A stretch of DNA of 38,204 nt, taken from an uncultured Bacilli bacterium (lineage in GTDB: Bacteria; Bacillota_I; Bacilli_A; RF39; UBA660). The stretch covers positions 1 through 38,204 of the forward strand of contig CALVOW010000013.1 in NCBI GenBank assembly GCA_944350445.1. Reading direction: 5' to 3'. The notes beneath the pieces were generated by a model that worked only from the letters and a program-made list of their open reading frames with translations, ran no database searches and was not told where the DNA came from. Below are positions 1 through 9,051 of the stretch, piece by piece; within the stretch, counting starts at the first letter, position 1, and every line of letters starts with the position of its first letter. The translations under genes and the position numbers were made by a program.

Positions 1-230
1 AAGACACCACTATAAGCTCTTTATTTTATAAGGGATAAATAAATTTATGGTGTCGTTTTCCTTATGCCCATTAAAAAAATGCAGTATTTTTACTATGAAA
101 AATGTATTAAAAATAGAGAAAGTGACTACTCATAATTTTATTTATTAAAAGGTTTTAAAAGAAAACTATCATGTTTAATGCTCAAATGAAAAGTAAAATT
201 TTGTTTTTTAACAAAATTTAAAAAAGTGGG
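1..230. other. Gene-free left edge with a terminator-like hairpin
   Basis: No convincing gene is seen in the first 311 bases. An inverted repeat GACACCA (3-9) / TGGTGTC (48-54) is followed by a short GTTTTCC tail, so it may be the weak terminator of a transcript entering from the left. A 24-codon frame at 64-138 lacks a ribosome binding site and is not called. The 5' half of the disrupted PBP gene is not here, so the left end of the integrated element lies outside the window. Confidence 0.4.
196..219. repeat. 10-bp perfect palindrome just upstream of the first promoter
   Basis: AAATTTTGTT (196-205) and AACAAAATTT (210-219) form a perfect 10-bp inverted repeat with a TTTT loop. It ends 11 bp before the -35 box at 231. 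It has no T-run on the plus strand, so it is not an obvious terminator; an operator or upstream activating site is possible. Confidence 0.4.
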
Positions 231-259
231 TTGACAGCTCTTCAAAATAATGATATATT
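231..259 (+). promoter_or_regulatory. Sigma-A promoter of the methylase-specificity operon
   Basis: TTGACA (231-236), a 17-bp spacer and TATATT (254-259) make a near-consensus housekeeping promoter. It places the transcript start near 266, so the methylase frame cannot begin at the upstream TTG at 231 and starts at ATG 312. Confidence 0.75.
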
Positions 260-311
260 ATGTTCATCAAAAAAGGTGATACCACCCCAAATAAAGAAAG
301 AAGGTAATTGT

Positions 312-2051
312 ATGTCAGACAAAGAAAGACAAGAAGTAATTAATTTATTTAAAAACAATATTAAAGGATATATTGCAATCAATGATATTCAAGAAGCAAT
401 AACAAGCATTACATATTTATTTTGGAACAAAAAGTATTTAGAAAAATCTAAATTAGATTTGGCAAACATAGATAGTATTGAATCTTATCTATTACAAGGA
501 GAAAAAGACAGTAATGATTTTTTATGGAACATTTATAATAGCATTAGACCATGCATGGTTGAATCAAATTTACATAACATTTTTAACTATTTGAATAATT
601 TATCAGAAGAAAAAATTATAGATATTATTTGTGAAGACTATAGTATATATTCAAGATATAATATTTCAACTCCTAATTCAATAAATGATTTAGCATATCA
701 AATATTAGAAAGTAATGATAATAAGGAAATACTTGATATATGCTCGTTTACAGGTAATTTCTTGACTTACTATGCTAGAAAGAAGAAAAATTATAATTTT
801 ACTGGTATAGAAATTAATGCTAGAAGTAATATTATTGCCCAAGAAAAAATGAATGCTTTAAGAGTAAATAATAATTTAATTAATGATAATGTGTTTAAAC
901 AAAATTTCAAAAAGAAATTCGATAAAGTTTTTTGTAATTTTCCTTTTGGATTAAAATTAAATGAATCTGATTATAATTTGATCAATAATCTTAATAGTGA
1001 AATAAAATATGAATTTAACAGTAGGATTTCTTCATGTTGGGCTTTTGTTAATTCAGTAATTAATTCTTTATCAAAAGATGGTAGAGCAGCAATTGTTATG
1101 ACAAATGGAAGCTTATTTAAACTACCAGATCAAGAATATAGAAAATTACTTGTAGAAAATGGTTATGTTGAAGCTGTAATTTCATTACCAGAAAGATTAT
1201 TTGCCAATACATGTATTCCAATAACTTTACTTATATTAAGCAAAAATAATGAAAGTATCAAATTTATTAATGCAGAAAAAATGCTCTCTAATCAAATTTT
1301 TCATAGTCACGTTAATGAATTAAATGTTGAAGAAATTATGAGTGAATATAATTCTTTAAACAATACCAAAAATTCAAAAATCGTTAGTAATGATCAAGTG
1401 GCAAATAATAATTACAGTTTATATGTTCAAAACTATATGGAAATAGAAAATATTGAAGTTAAAAATCCTAAAAAATTAAATGATGTATGTAAGGAAATTT
1501 ATAGAGGTTACCAAGTTTCTTCAAATGAGATTAATCAATACTCAATCAATTTTGATGGTAGTGAAGAATATCAAATCGTTAATATTACAAATATTAATGA
1601 TGGTGTTATTGATTCTAATTTAACTAAAATTTATCTTGATACTGATAAACTTAATAAATATGTTTTACATGATAAAGATTTATTAGTTACATCAAAGGGA
1701 ACAATATCAAAATTTGCAGTAGTGGAATTAAAGAAAGATGAAAAATTAGTTCCAAGTGGTAATTTTACAATATTAAGATTAGATAAAAATATAATAAATC
1801 CGTATTATTTAAAAATATTTTTTGAAAGTAATAAAGGAAAAAGTATCATTAACTCAATTAAAAGTGGTGGAGTATTGCCTGCTATTAATTTAAGCCAGCT
1901 TAAAACAATAAATATCCCAGTTCCACCTCTTGAAGAACAAATTAAAGTAGTAAATAGATATTTGGCAAAGACAGATGAAATAAAGATAGTTAAAGATAAA
2001 TTAAGAAAATTGGAAGAAAGTCTTACAGATATTGCGAACGAGGAGTTTTAA
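312..2051 (+). CDS. Atypical type I-like DNA methylase fused to a specificity (HsdS-like) domain
   Basis: 579 aa from ATG 312, which has an AAGG-type ribosome binding site and lies downstream of the promoter. Residues about 100-390 resemble the HsdM/N-6 DNA methylase fold; about 390-579 resemble one HsdS half, ending in a VPPLEEQ segment followed by a helical conserved region. The known family role is methylation of a bipartite recognition site using S-adenosylmethionine. Both hallmark motifs are unusual. The SAM-binding motif I reads DICSFTGNF (starting about residue 142) rather than the D-x-x-CGTGGF seen in the hsdM downstream. Catalytic motif IV reads NFPF (209-212) rather than NPPY/F. It may therefore be a variant enzyme, a DNA-binding regulator or a degenerate copy. 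Two small unknown genes follow in the same operon. Methylase-S fusion: fairly sure; catalytic activity: unsure. Confidence 0.75.
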   Translation: MSDKERQEVINLFKNNIKGYIAINDIQEAITSITYLFWNKKYLEKSKLDLANIDSIESYLLQGEKDSNDFLWNIYNSIRPCMVESNLHNIFNYLNNLSEEKIIDIICEDYSIYSRYNISTPNSINDLAYQILESNDNKEILDICSFTGNFLTYYARKKKNYNFTGIEINARSNIIAQEKMNALRVNNNLINDNVFKQNFKKKFDKVFCNFPFGLKLNESDYNLINNLNSEIKYEFNSRISSCWAFVNSVINSLSKDGRAAIVMTNGSLFKLPDQEYRKLLVENGYVEAVISLPERLFANTCIPITLLILSKNNESIKFINAEKMLSNQIFHSHVNELNVEEIMSEYNSLNNTKNSKIVSNDQVANNNYSLYVQNYMEIENIEVKNPKKLNDVCKEIYRGYQVSSNEINQYSINFDGSEEYQIVNITNINDGVIDSNLTKIYLDTDKLNKYVLHDKDLLVTSKGTISKFAVVELKKDEKLVPSGNFTILRLDKNIINPYYLKIFFESNKGKSIINSIKSGGVLPAINLSQLKTINIPVPPLEEQIKVVNRYLAKTDEIKIVKDKLRKLEESLTDIANEEF

Positions 2052-2065
2052 TAGGAGGGAAGTAC

Positions 2066-2593
2066 ATGTTGGATTATACTGAATTAGAAAAGATAATTGA
2101 CAAATTTAGAGAAGAACTAACATTAGCAAATAGAACAAGCAAAGAAGAGCTGGAAAACTTCCTAACTAAGCATAATATTGTTTTAAAAAATGACAATGAA
2201 AGTTATTCATATTGTGATATGAAGAATGCACAGATATTAATTGTTGGTCAATTAAATATTAAGATAAAAGATATAAATGGAATTTGTAAAAATCTTGGCA
2301 TTGAGCCTGATAGATTAGTTTATGTTTCTTATGATGAGGCAACTAATTATCCTTTTGATAATTTAAGGTTTAGTAATAGATATTCAGATGTGATATTTGG
2401 AGCAACACCTCATATGGGAAGTGGTATAGATGGAAGTAATAGTATAATTTCTTATTTAGAAAATAATGCTTCTGAATTTCCAAATGTTTTAAGAGCATGT
2501 GATAGTAATGGTTTAAATTTAAATAAGACATCATTAAAAAATGCTTTGCTAAATACAAAGTTATATAAAGAATTAGTAGAGGGGGTAATTTAA
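2066..2593 (+). CDS. Unknown 175-aa protein in the methylase-specificity operon
   Basis: Starts at ATG 2066 behind a strong AGGAGGGA site, 14 bp after the methylase-S fusion, so it is surely cotranscribed. I do not recognise the family. Residues about 1-45 are charged and helical. About 54-60 (ILIVGQL) looks like the first strand of a Rossmann/flavodoxin-like fold, and a later stretch around DVIFGATPHMGSG (about 108-120) could be a second strand and loop, loosely recalling DUF2325-type domains. There are no TM segments and no nuclease motif I can name. Its stop overlaps the next start (TAATG). Coupling suggests it works with the fusion protein; that is inference. Confidence 0.65.
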   Translation: MLDYTELEKIIDKFREELTLANRTSKEELENFLTKHNIVLKNDNESYSYCDMKNAQILIVGQLNIKIKDINGICKNLGIEPDRLVYVSYDEATNYPFDNLRFSNRYSDVIFGATPHMGSGIDGSNSIISYLENNASEFPNVLRACDSNGLNLNKTSLKNALLNTKLYKELVEGVI

Positions 2594-2838
2594 TGCTAAT
2601 AAGTGATATAGAAAAAGAAGGATTTATTAAATTTGAAGAAGAAGATAAATCAAAAGAAATATCAAAAGATGATTATTATAAAGCTATAAAAAAAGCTTAT
2701 ATATCTCAATTAAAATATAGAAATGGTAAAGTTGATCCACAATTAAAAACAAAATATCAAGAAATAAAAAACAAGGTGAAAAAAGTTAATAACATGATTA
2801 ATATTGATTTTATCATTTCAAAAATCACCAAACTCTAA
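2593..2838 (+). CDS. Small unknown protein, third gene of the methylase-specificity operon
   Basis: 81 aa, lysine- and glutamate-rich, predicted helical with no membrane segment. Its ATG overlaps the preceding stop (TAATG, 2591-2595) and a GAGGGGG site precedes it, so translation is probably coupled. No family recognised. The conserved-looking core runs from about residue 23 (KDDYYKAIKKAYISQL) to a basic coiled tail. It may be a subunit or antidote-like partner of the 175-aa protein, but nothing in the sequence proves this. Confidence 0.55.
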   Translation: MLISDIEKEGFIKFEEEDKSKEISKDDYYKAIKKAYISQLKYRNGKVDPQLKTKYQEIKNKVKKVNNMINIDFIISKITKL

Positions 2839-2864
2839 CAAAAATTAGTAATTTATGGTAAAAT
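2835..2864 (+). promoter_or_regulatory. Possible promoter of hsdR-hsdM-hsdS
   Basis: An extended -10 (TGG then TAAAAT at 2859-2864) with a CTAACA element 18 bp upstream lies in the 69-bp gap before hsdR. The match is moderate, so the restriction operon may have its own promoter or simply read through from the upstream genes. Confidence 0.35.
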
Positions 2865-2907
2865 AATTATATATGTTAGTAAGTTTGTTTGGAAGGATTT
2901 GTTAGTT

Positions 2908-5235
2908 ATGTTTGAGGATAAGAAAAGTTTAAGTGAAACAGAAATCAGAACAAGATATATTACACCTGCACTTGTGAAAGCAGGGTGGAGTTATAATAAT
3001 ATTCATGAAGAAAAATCTTTTACTGATGGTCGTGTAATTGATGAAGGTAAAGGTAAATACTCAAGAGGTGTTAGAAAGAGAACGGATTATCTTCTAACTT
3101 ATAATTCAAGTTATATTGCTGTTATTGAAGCAAAAGATAATAATCATGCAATTGGTTTTGGTATGCAACAATCAATTGATTATGCAAAAATGTTAGATGT
3201 TCCATTTGCTTTTTCTTCAAATGGTGATGGTTTTATTCAAAAAAATATGTTGACTGGAAAGGAAACAGAACTAGGATTGGACAATTTCCCTACACCTGAA
3301 GAATTATGGAAACAATATATGACTTGCTCAAATATTAATGAAGAACAAGAAAAAATTATAAAAGAACCATTATATCCTTCAAAATATCCTCCTAGATATT
3401 ACCAACAAATTGCTATTGAAAGAACTCTTAAAGCAGTTGCTAAAGGACAAAATAGAGTATTACTTGTTATGGCAACTGGGACAGGAAAAACTTTTACTGC
3501 TTTCCAAATAATTTATAGGTTATGGAAATCTAAACTTAAAAAAAGAATTTTATTCCTTGCTGATAGAAATATATTAATTGACCAAACAATGGTTAATGAT
3601 TTTGCACCGTTTAAAGGAGCAATGACAAAAATAAAAGGTAAATATGATCCATCATATGAAATATATTTAGGATTATATCAACAATTAAAAGGATCAGAAG
3701 GAAGAGAAGATTTATATAAAAAATTTCCTCAAGATTTCTTCGACTTAATTGTTATCGATGAGTGTCATAGAGGTAGTGCTGCTGAGGATTCATCATGGAG
3801 AGAAATACTATCTTACTTTGGAACAGCTACTCAAATAGGTTTAACAGCAACACCAAAAAATGAAAAGACAATACATAATTATGAATATTTTGGAGAGCCA
3901 GTTTATACTTATTCTTTAAAACAAGGAATAGAAGATGGATTCTTAGCTCCTTACAGAGTATTAAGAATAGGACTTGATAAAGATATAGAAGATATTATTG
4001 TAAAAAAAGGAACTCGTAATACTGATGGAGAAGAAGTAGAAGAAGGAGTTTATGGTGGAGCTGATATTAATAAAAAATTAGTTTTACCAAATAGAGATAA
4101 ATTAGTAGCTAAAATAGTAACTGACTATTTAAAAGATACAAATAGAAGAATGGATAAAACAATTTTCTTCTGTGTTGATGAAGAACATGCTGATAGAATG
4201 AGAAGAGAATTAATTAATCAAAACCTTGATATGGTAGAACATGATGATAGATATATCATGAGAATTACTGGCTCAGATGTGATAGGTAAAATGCAACTTG
4301 ATAACTTTATTAACCCAAGAAAAAAATATCCAACAATTGTAACTACTTCTAAACTTCTTACAACTGGAGTAGATGCTAAAACATGTAAAGTAATAGTTAT
4401 TGATACTAACATTAATAGTATGGTTGAGTTTAAACAAATAATAGGTCGTGGAACACGTATATCAGAAGAATTTGATAAATATGCCTTTACTATTATTGAT
4501 TTCACTGGTGCTACGGAATTATTTAAAGATCCTGCATTTGATGGTGAAGTAGAAATAACTCCTGTTATATTAACAACGGATAATGATAGTAATCCATATA
4601 GTACGGAAAACAAAAAAATACCAGTAGAACCTAAAGATGTAATGCCGGCTGAAAAAAGAAAAGTAAAACCTAAAATAGTTTTACCTAATGAACAAGTTAG
4701 AGAGTTATATAGACAACAAAAATTAATTAATGAACATGGAGAATTAATTACAGAAAACTTTACTCAGTTTGTAAAAAATAAAATTACAGAAGAATATGCA
4801 ACTTATTCAATATTTAAAGAATATTGGAATAAAGAAGATATGAAAGAAAAAATTATAAAAGCTTTAGAAGAAAAAGATATTTATCTTAATATTTTAGAAG
4901 AAGAAGTTGGGGAAGAATATGACCCATTTGATTTGTTAGTTCATGTCGCTTACGGTAAAAAGGCACTTACTAGAAGTCAAAGAGCAAGACATGTTAAACA
5001 AAGTGATTATTTTGAAAAATATGGAGAAAAAGCTAGAGAAGTATTATCAATTATTCTTGATAAATATGTAGATGGTGGAATAGAAGAATTAGAAAATCCT
5101 AATATTTTAAATATTCCAGAACTAGAATCATTTGGAACAGTATATCAAATTATTATGGTAATATTTATGGGATTACAAAACTTCCAAAAAGCATTAGAAG
5201 ATATGAAAGATAGTTTATATAGTTTGGAGGCTTAA
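2908..5235 (+). CDS. hsdR: Type I restriction enzyme, R (motor/nuclease) subunit
   Basis: 775 aa. ATG 2908 is chosen over TTG 2899 because GGAAGG at 2891-2896 lies about 11 bases before it and would abut the TTG. HsdR translocates DNA with ATP and cuts unmodified DNA when bound to HsdM2-HsdS. The N-terminal PD-(D/E)xK nuclease is visible as D60 and E74-A-K76. The SF2 helicase follows with Walker A ATGTGKT (189-195), DECH (284-287), a TATP motif, and a QIIGRGTR motif VI. The C-terminal region is helical, as expected for HsdM contact. The length fits the shorter, EcoEI-like branch of HsdR. It is intact and is followed two bases later by hsdM. Confidence 0.95.
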   Translation: MFEDKKSLSETEIRTRYITPALVKAGWSYNNIHEEKSFTDGRVIDEGKGKYSRGVRKRTDYLLTYNSSYIAVIEAKDNNHAIGFGMQQSIDYAKMLDVPFAFSSNGDGFIQKNMLTGKETELGLDNFPTPEELWKQYMTCSNINEEQEKIIKEPLYPSKYPPRYYQQIAIERTLKAVAKGQNRVLLVMATGTGKTFTAFQIIYRLWKSKLKKRILFLADRNILIDQTMVNDFAPFKGAMTKIKGKYDPSYEIYLGLYQQLKGSEGREDLYKKFPQDFFDLIVIDECHRGSAAEDSSWREILSYFGTATQIGLTATPKNEKTIHNYEYFGEPVYTYSLKQGIEDGFLAPYRVLRIGLDKDIEDIIVKKGTRNTDGEEVEEGVYGGADINKKLVLPNRDKLVAKIVTDYLKDTNRRMDKTIFFCVDEEHADRMRRELINQNLDMVEHDDRYIMRITGSDVIGKMQLDNFINPRKKYPTIVTTSKLLTTGVDAKTCKVIVIDTNINSMVEFKQIIGRGTRISEEFDKYAFTIIDFTGATELFKDPAFDGEVEITPVILTTDNDSNPYSTENKKIPVEPKDVMPAEKRKVKPKIVLPNEQVRELYRQQKLINEHGELITENFTQFVKNKITEEYATYSIFKEYWNKEDMKEKIIKALEEKDIYLNILEEEVGEEYDPFDLLVHVAYGKKALTRSQRARHVKQSDYFEKYGEKAREVLSIILDKYVDGGIEELENPNILNIPELESFGTVYQIIMVIFMGLQNFQKALEDMKDSLYSLEA

Positions 5236-5237
5236 TA

Positions 5238-6659
5238 ATGGCAATTAATATGAAAAATATTAGACAAACAATGAGAAAAGATGATGGCGTAAATGGTGAT
5301 GCTCAAAGACTAGAGCAAACCATTTGGATGATATTCATGAAATTGTTTGATTCTAAAGAAGATGAATGGGAGATAAAAGCTGGTTTACAAAATAAACCTT
5401 ATGAAAGTGCAATACCAGAAAAATATAGATGGAAAAACTGGGCATTAGATGAAAGAGGAATGACCGGTGATGAACTAATTGATTTTGTAGAGCAGATGTT
5501 TAAAGACTTAAAACAATTACCAGTTAATAATGTTAGAGATAAAATAGTTCATGATGTATTTGCAGATACTCACAATTATATGAAAAATGGAACACTATTA
5601 AGACAAGTTATAAATGAAATAAATAAAACAGATTTCAATATAAATACTGAAAGACATGAATTTAATGACATTTATGAAAGTATGTTATCTGAATTACAAA
5701 GTGCAGGATCAGCTGGTGAATTTTATACACCAAGACCAGTTACAGAATTTGTAGTTGAAATGGTTGATCCAAAAGTAAATGAAAGAGTACTTGACTTTGC
5801 TTGTGGAACCGGAGGATTTTTAACTTGTACCATTGAACATTATGAGAAAACTGGACAAATAAATACTGCTGATGATGTTGAAAGTATTGAAAAAAACATT
5901 CAAGGAATTGAAAAAAAGCAACTACCTTATGCTTTATGTATGACTAATTTATTATTACATGGAGTAGATATTCCAAATATAGAACATAGAAATTCACTTA
6001 CTGGCGAAGTATCAGGTTTTAGTGATAAAAATCAAGTAGATGTTATTGTAACTAATCCTCCTTATGGTGGAATAGAAGAAGATGGAGTATCATCTAATTT
6101 TGCAAAAGAATATCAAACAAAAGAAACTGCTGATTTATTTATGGCATTACTTATGGAAAAATTATCTGATAATGGAAGAGCAGGAATAGTATTACCAGAT
6201 AGTATTTTGTTCGGCGATGGAGTTAAAAATAATATTAAATCAAGACTATTAAAAGAATTTAATCTACACACAATAGTAAGACTTCCAGAAGGAGTATTTG
6301 CTCCTTATACATCAATAACAACAAATCTTCTATTCTTTAATAAAGATCCAAAAGGAACAAAAGAAATATGGTATTATGAATTAGAATTACCAGAGGGACT
6401 AGCAAGATTTACTAAAACAAATCCAATTAAAAGACATCATTTTGATAAAGTAAGACAGTGGTGGAATAATCGTGTAGAAAATGAACAAGCCTGGTTAGTT
6501 AAAGTAGAAGATATAAAAAATTATAATTTAGATATTAAAAATCCAAATAAAATAGATGAAACTGAATCATATACTATTGAAGAAATCATTGATAAAATGA
6601 AAACTATTACAAAAGATAATGAAGAAATACTTTCTAAGTTAGAAGGATTGTTAAGATGA
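5238..6659 (+). CDS. hsdM: Type I restriction-modification DNA methyltransferase, M subunit
   Basis: 473 aa, N-6 adenine DNA methylase that works as M2S and protects host DNA. The N-terminal HsdM helical domain (about 1-135) is followed by SAM motif I DFACGTGGF (186-194) and catalytic NPPY (273-276), both canonical. The conserved GEFYTPR segment (160-166) is also present. It starts two bases after hsdR stops, and its TGA overlaps the hsdS ATG (ATGA), so the three genes are translationally coupled. Contrast this intact methylase with the degenerate motifs in the fusion at 312. Nothing looks broken. Confidence 0.96.
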   Translation: MAINMKNIRQTMRKDDGVNGDAQRLEQTIWMIFMKLFDSKEDEWEIKAGLQNKPYESAIPEKYRWKNWALDERGMTGDELIDFVEQMFKDLKQLPVNNVRDKIVHDVFADTHNYMKNGTLLRQVINEINKTDFNINTERHEFNDIYESMLSELQSAGSAGEFYTPRPVTEFVVEMVDPKVNERVLDFACGTGGFLTCTIEHYEKTGQINTADDVESIEKNIQGIEKKQLPYALCMTNLLLHGVDIPNIEHRNSLTGEVSGFSDKNQVDVIVTNPPYGGIEEDGVSSNFAKEYQTKETADLFMALLMEKLSDNGRAGIVLPDSILFGDGVKNNIKSRLLKEFNLHTIVRLPEGVFAPYTSITTNLLFFNKDPKGTKEIWYYELELPEGLARFTKTNPIKRHHFDKVRQWWNNRVENEQAWLVKVEDIKNYNLDIKNPNKIDETESYTIEEIIDKMKTITKDNEEILSKLEGLLR

Positions 6660-7960
6660 TAAGTAATGAGTTATTAAAGAAAAAAATATTAGATGAAGCA
6701 ATTCATGGAAGACTTGTAGAAAATGATCCATCATTAAAACCAATAGATGTTCGATCAATAAATGATGATATCCCATTTGAAATACCGAATAATTGGAAGT
6801 GGATACGCTTTGGTGATTTAGTAAAAGATTGTTATCAAGGTATAAATACTGCAGGTGATAAGGTTGAATTTGTTGAAGAGGATGGTGTTCCAATAATTCA
6901 AGTTGGTGATATGACTTCTGGTATTATTAATATTAATAATACTAAATTAATGAGTTATGAAGACTACGATTATTATAAAGATAAGTATCAACCTAAATAT
7001 AATGATATATTTTATTGTAATATTGGAACAATTGGTTATCCTTTGATTTATAGAGAAAATTACAAGATGTTATTTCATTGGAACATTTTTGATATAAAAT
7101 ATAACGAAAAATATTCTGATGTAGTATTTTTAAAATGGTGCTTAGAATATTATACTGATATTTTTAAAAACATGACAAGCGGCTCTGCCATGAAATTTGT
7201 TAGTAAGAAAAAATTGTTAGATACTTTGTTTCCGGTACCACCTCTTGAAGAACAATATAAAATTGCAAATAAAATAGAAGAATTATTTGAACTAATCGAT
7301 AAAAAAGAAAAAAATGATAAAGAAAAAGAAAAATTAAAAACATTATTAAAAGAAAAGATATTAGATAGTGCTATTCATGGGGAACTAATAAAAAATGATT
7401 TGTCATTACCAGCAATAGACGTTGAAGAAGTAAAAGAAGATATCCCTTTTGATATTCCAAATAATTGGAAATGGACAATTTTTGACCAAATAATTGATGT
7501 AAGAGATGGTACGCATGAATCTCCTAAATATATAGAATATTCAGATTATCCACTTATTACAAGTAAAAATCTTACAAAGAATGGTCTTAATTTTGAAAAT
7601 GCAAATTATTTATCAAAAGAAGATTATGATTCAATAAATGTTAGATCGTTTGTAGATGATGGTGATATATTATTTGCAATGATAGGAAGTATAGGAAATC
7701 CTGTATTGGTAAATAAAACTAGAAATTTTGCCATAAAAAATGTTGCGTTATTTAAATGCTCTAAAAATGTCTTTAATAAATATTTATTATATTATTTAAA
7801 AAGTCAAGGAGATATGTCCAATAAAACAAAAGGCGGTGTTCAGAAATTTGTTTCGTTAAAAATTCTTAGAAATTATTTAATACCAGTTCCACCATTAGAA
7901 CAGCAAAAGAAAATAGTAGAAAAAATTGAAGAGTGTTTTAAACTTATTGAGCAACTTTAA
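6656..7960 (+). CDS. hsdS: Type I restriction-modification specificity subunit with two target-recognition halves
   Basis: 434 aa. HsdS determines the bipartite target of the enzyme. The protein shows an internal duplication: each half opens with a KILD-x-AIHG helix (about residues 10-17 and 235-242), passes through a conserved D-IPF-IPNNWKW segment, continues into a variable target-recognition domain, and ends with VPPLE[EQ]Q and a coiled-coil spacer. The two variable regions differ, so an asymmetric target is expected; the sequence itself cannot give the target. ATG 6656 overlaps the hsdM stop. A terminator overlaps its own stop codon. Confidence 0.93.
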   Translation: MISNELLKKKILDEAIHGRLVENDPSLKPIDVRSINDDIPFEIPNNWKWIRFGDLVKDCYQGINTAGDKVEFVEEDGVPIIQVGDMTSGIININNTKLMSYEDYDYYKDKYQPKYNDIFYCNIGTIGYPLIYRENYKMLFHWNIFDIKYNEKYSDVVFLKWCLEYYTDIFKNMTSGSAMKFVSKKKLLDTLFPVPPLEEQYKIANKIEELFELIDKKEKNDKEKEKLKTLLKEKILDSAIHGELIKNDLSLPAIDVEEVKEDIPFDIPNNWKWTIFDQIIDVRDGTHESPKYIEYSDYPLITSKNLTKNGLNFENANYLSKEDYDSINVRSFVDDGDILFAMIGSIGNPVLVNKTRNFAIKNVALFKCSKNVFNKYLLYYLKSQGDMSNKTKGGVQKFVSLKILRNYLIPVPPLEQQKKIVEKIEECFKLIEQL

Positions 7961-7975
7961 ATAGTTGCTTTTTTT
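7951..7975 (+). terminator. Intrinsic terminator of the hsd operon
   Basis: GCAACT (7951-7956) pairs with AGTTGC (7963-7968) across a 6-base loop and runs into seven Ts. It contains the hsdS stop codon. Confidence 0.85.
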
Positions 7976-8017
7976 ATGCCTTAAATTAATTATCAAAAAA
8001 AGAAAGGAGATTTAATT

Positions 8018-8389
8018 ATGTTTTATAGAGAAGAAAAAGTATTTAATTATACTAAGATGAGTAATTATCATTTAAAAGATAAAAACTTATCTTTAAAAGC
8101 TAAAGGTTTATTTTCTATTATCTTGAGTTTACCTGATAATTGGAAATTTAGCAATGAAGGATTATGTTCCTTATGTAAAGAAAGCAAAACAGCAGTAGAT
8201 AATGCTATTAAAGAATTAAAAAATAGGGGATATTTAAAACTTGTAAGAAGACAAAATTCTTTAGGTAAATTTTATTATGATTATGAAGTATATGAAAATC
8301 CACGTACCTGATTAGGTAATATAGATTTACCGTCTATGGATAAGCATATCTAATTAATAACTAATATATTAATTACTAAAAATAAATAG
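8018..8389 (+). pseudogene. Truncated replication-type helix-turn-helix gene
   Basis: A good AAAGGAG site precedes ATG 8018. The intact part (97 codons to 8311) is the winged-helix head typical of plasmid and phage replication or DnaD-like proteins: it opens with a FYREEKVFNYTKMSNYHL-like segment, then LKAKGL, an LPDNW turn and a recognition helix. Full-length relatives usually run to about 250-300 residues with a low-complexity ENP/NTK linker. Here the same frame continues past TGA (8309-8311) with linker-like codons (ILITKNK) and further stops at 8351-8353 and 8387-8389. I read this as a decayed gene whose head may still be translated as a small DNA-binding protein. Confidence 0.65.
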
Positions 8390-8501
8390 ATAAAGATGAT
8401 AAAACTAAATTTAATTTTTTTTATAAAAAACTCTTGAAAAATTTATTTTTTTAAGTGATAAATATTAAAACAAAATATTGGCTTATTTGCACTTAATTTA
8501 A

Positions 8502-8573
8502 CTTATAAGAGATTTAAAGGCTAGTCTTGAACAGTTATTAAAGAAAATGCAAAAGGCTCTTAAAATGGCTTAA
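8502..8573 (+). pseudogene. Possible tail relic of a decayed gene
   Basis: The 289-base gap between the helix-turn-helix remnant and the next gene holds no full gene. One open stretch of 23 codons reads as a natural-looking amphipathic helix (KASLEQLLKKMQKALKM) ending in TAA at 8571-8573, with no start or ribosome binding site. It could be the last codons of a deleted gene. Weak evidence. Confidence 0.25.
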
Positions 8574-8600
8574 ATTGATAATGGAAGGGAAGTGTTAGAT

Positions 8601-9026
8601 ATGTATTTAAAAAATACAAGCAACGATGTTAAAAAAATTATGGAGAAAATAGGGGAGTTAGACAAAATTAATAAACTTAAATTTATTACTTACATTTTAA
8701 ATTTATGGAATAATAATCAAATTAATAGTTTAAATGAAACTAATCCAGATTTATTGGATGACAGTATTGATATAAATATATTTAATCCAAGTAGTATTGG
8801 ATATCCCGATTTAGTAAAAATGTTAAAAGAATACTGGAATCATTTTTATCAGATTTATCGTTTTTATCTCAAAGAATATAAAGAGTTGATAACTTTGTTT
8901 GAAAAGCTATCATTTAAAGAAAAGAAAGATATACTATCAGAAATATTTTTACATTTAGAACATGATGAATTATTACCTGATAATGTTGATGGCTATGAAA
9001 TAGCTAACTTAATTATAAAATTTTGA
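8601..9026 (+). CDS. Unknown 141-aa acidic helical protein of the element
   Basis: ATG 8601 is preferred to GTG 8592 because GGAAGGGA (8583-8590) is about 10 bases from the ATG and nearly touches the GTG. The protein is predicted all-helical, soluble, rich in Leu, Asn and Lys, with no motif I can name. It sits alone between the decayed replication gene and the recombinase module, the usual place for element cargo or control genes. Real coding is supported by the ribosome binding site, the length and normal composition; function unknown. Confidence 0.55.
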   Translation: MYLKNTSNDVKKIMEKIGELDKINKLKFITYILNLWNNNQINSLNETNPDLLDDSIDINIFNPSSIGYPDLVKMLKEYWNHFYQIYRFYLKEYKELITLFEKLSFKEKKDILSEIFLHLEHDELLPDNVDGYEIANLIIKF

Positions 9027-9051
9027 ATATTTAAAAACTAAATTGTTATTT

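Noticed and set aside
64..138. 24-codon ORF at the left edge
   Set aside because: No ribosome binding site and no recognisable content.
231..311. N-terminal extension of the methylase-specificity protein from TTG 231
   Set aside because: The TTG is part of the -35 box and the transcript would start after it. ATG 312 has a ribosome binding site.
8309..8311. TGA read as Trp (mycoplasma code) in the helix-turn-helix remnant
   Set aside because: Trp is encoded by TGG throughout and TGA ends several clear genes; further TAA and TAG stops follow in the same frame.
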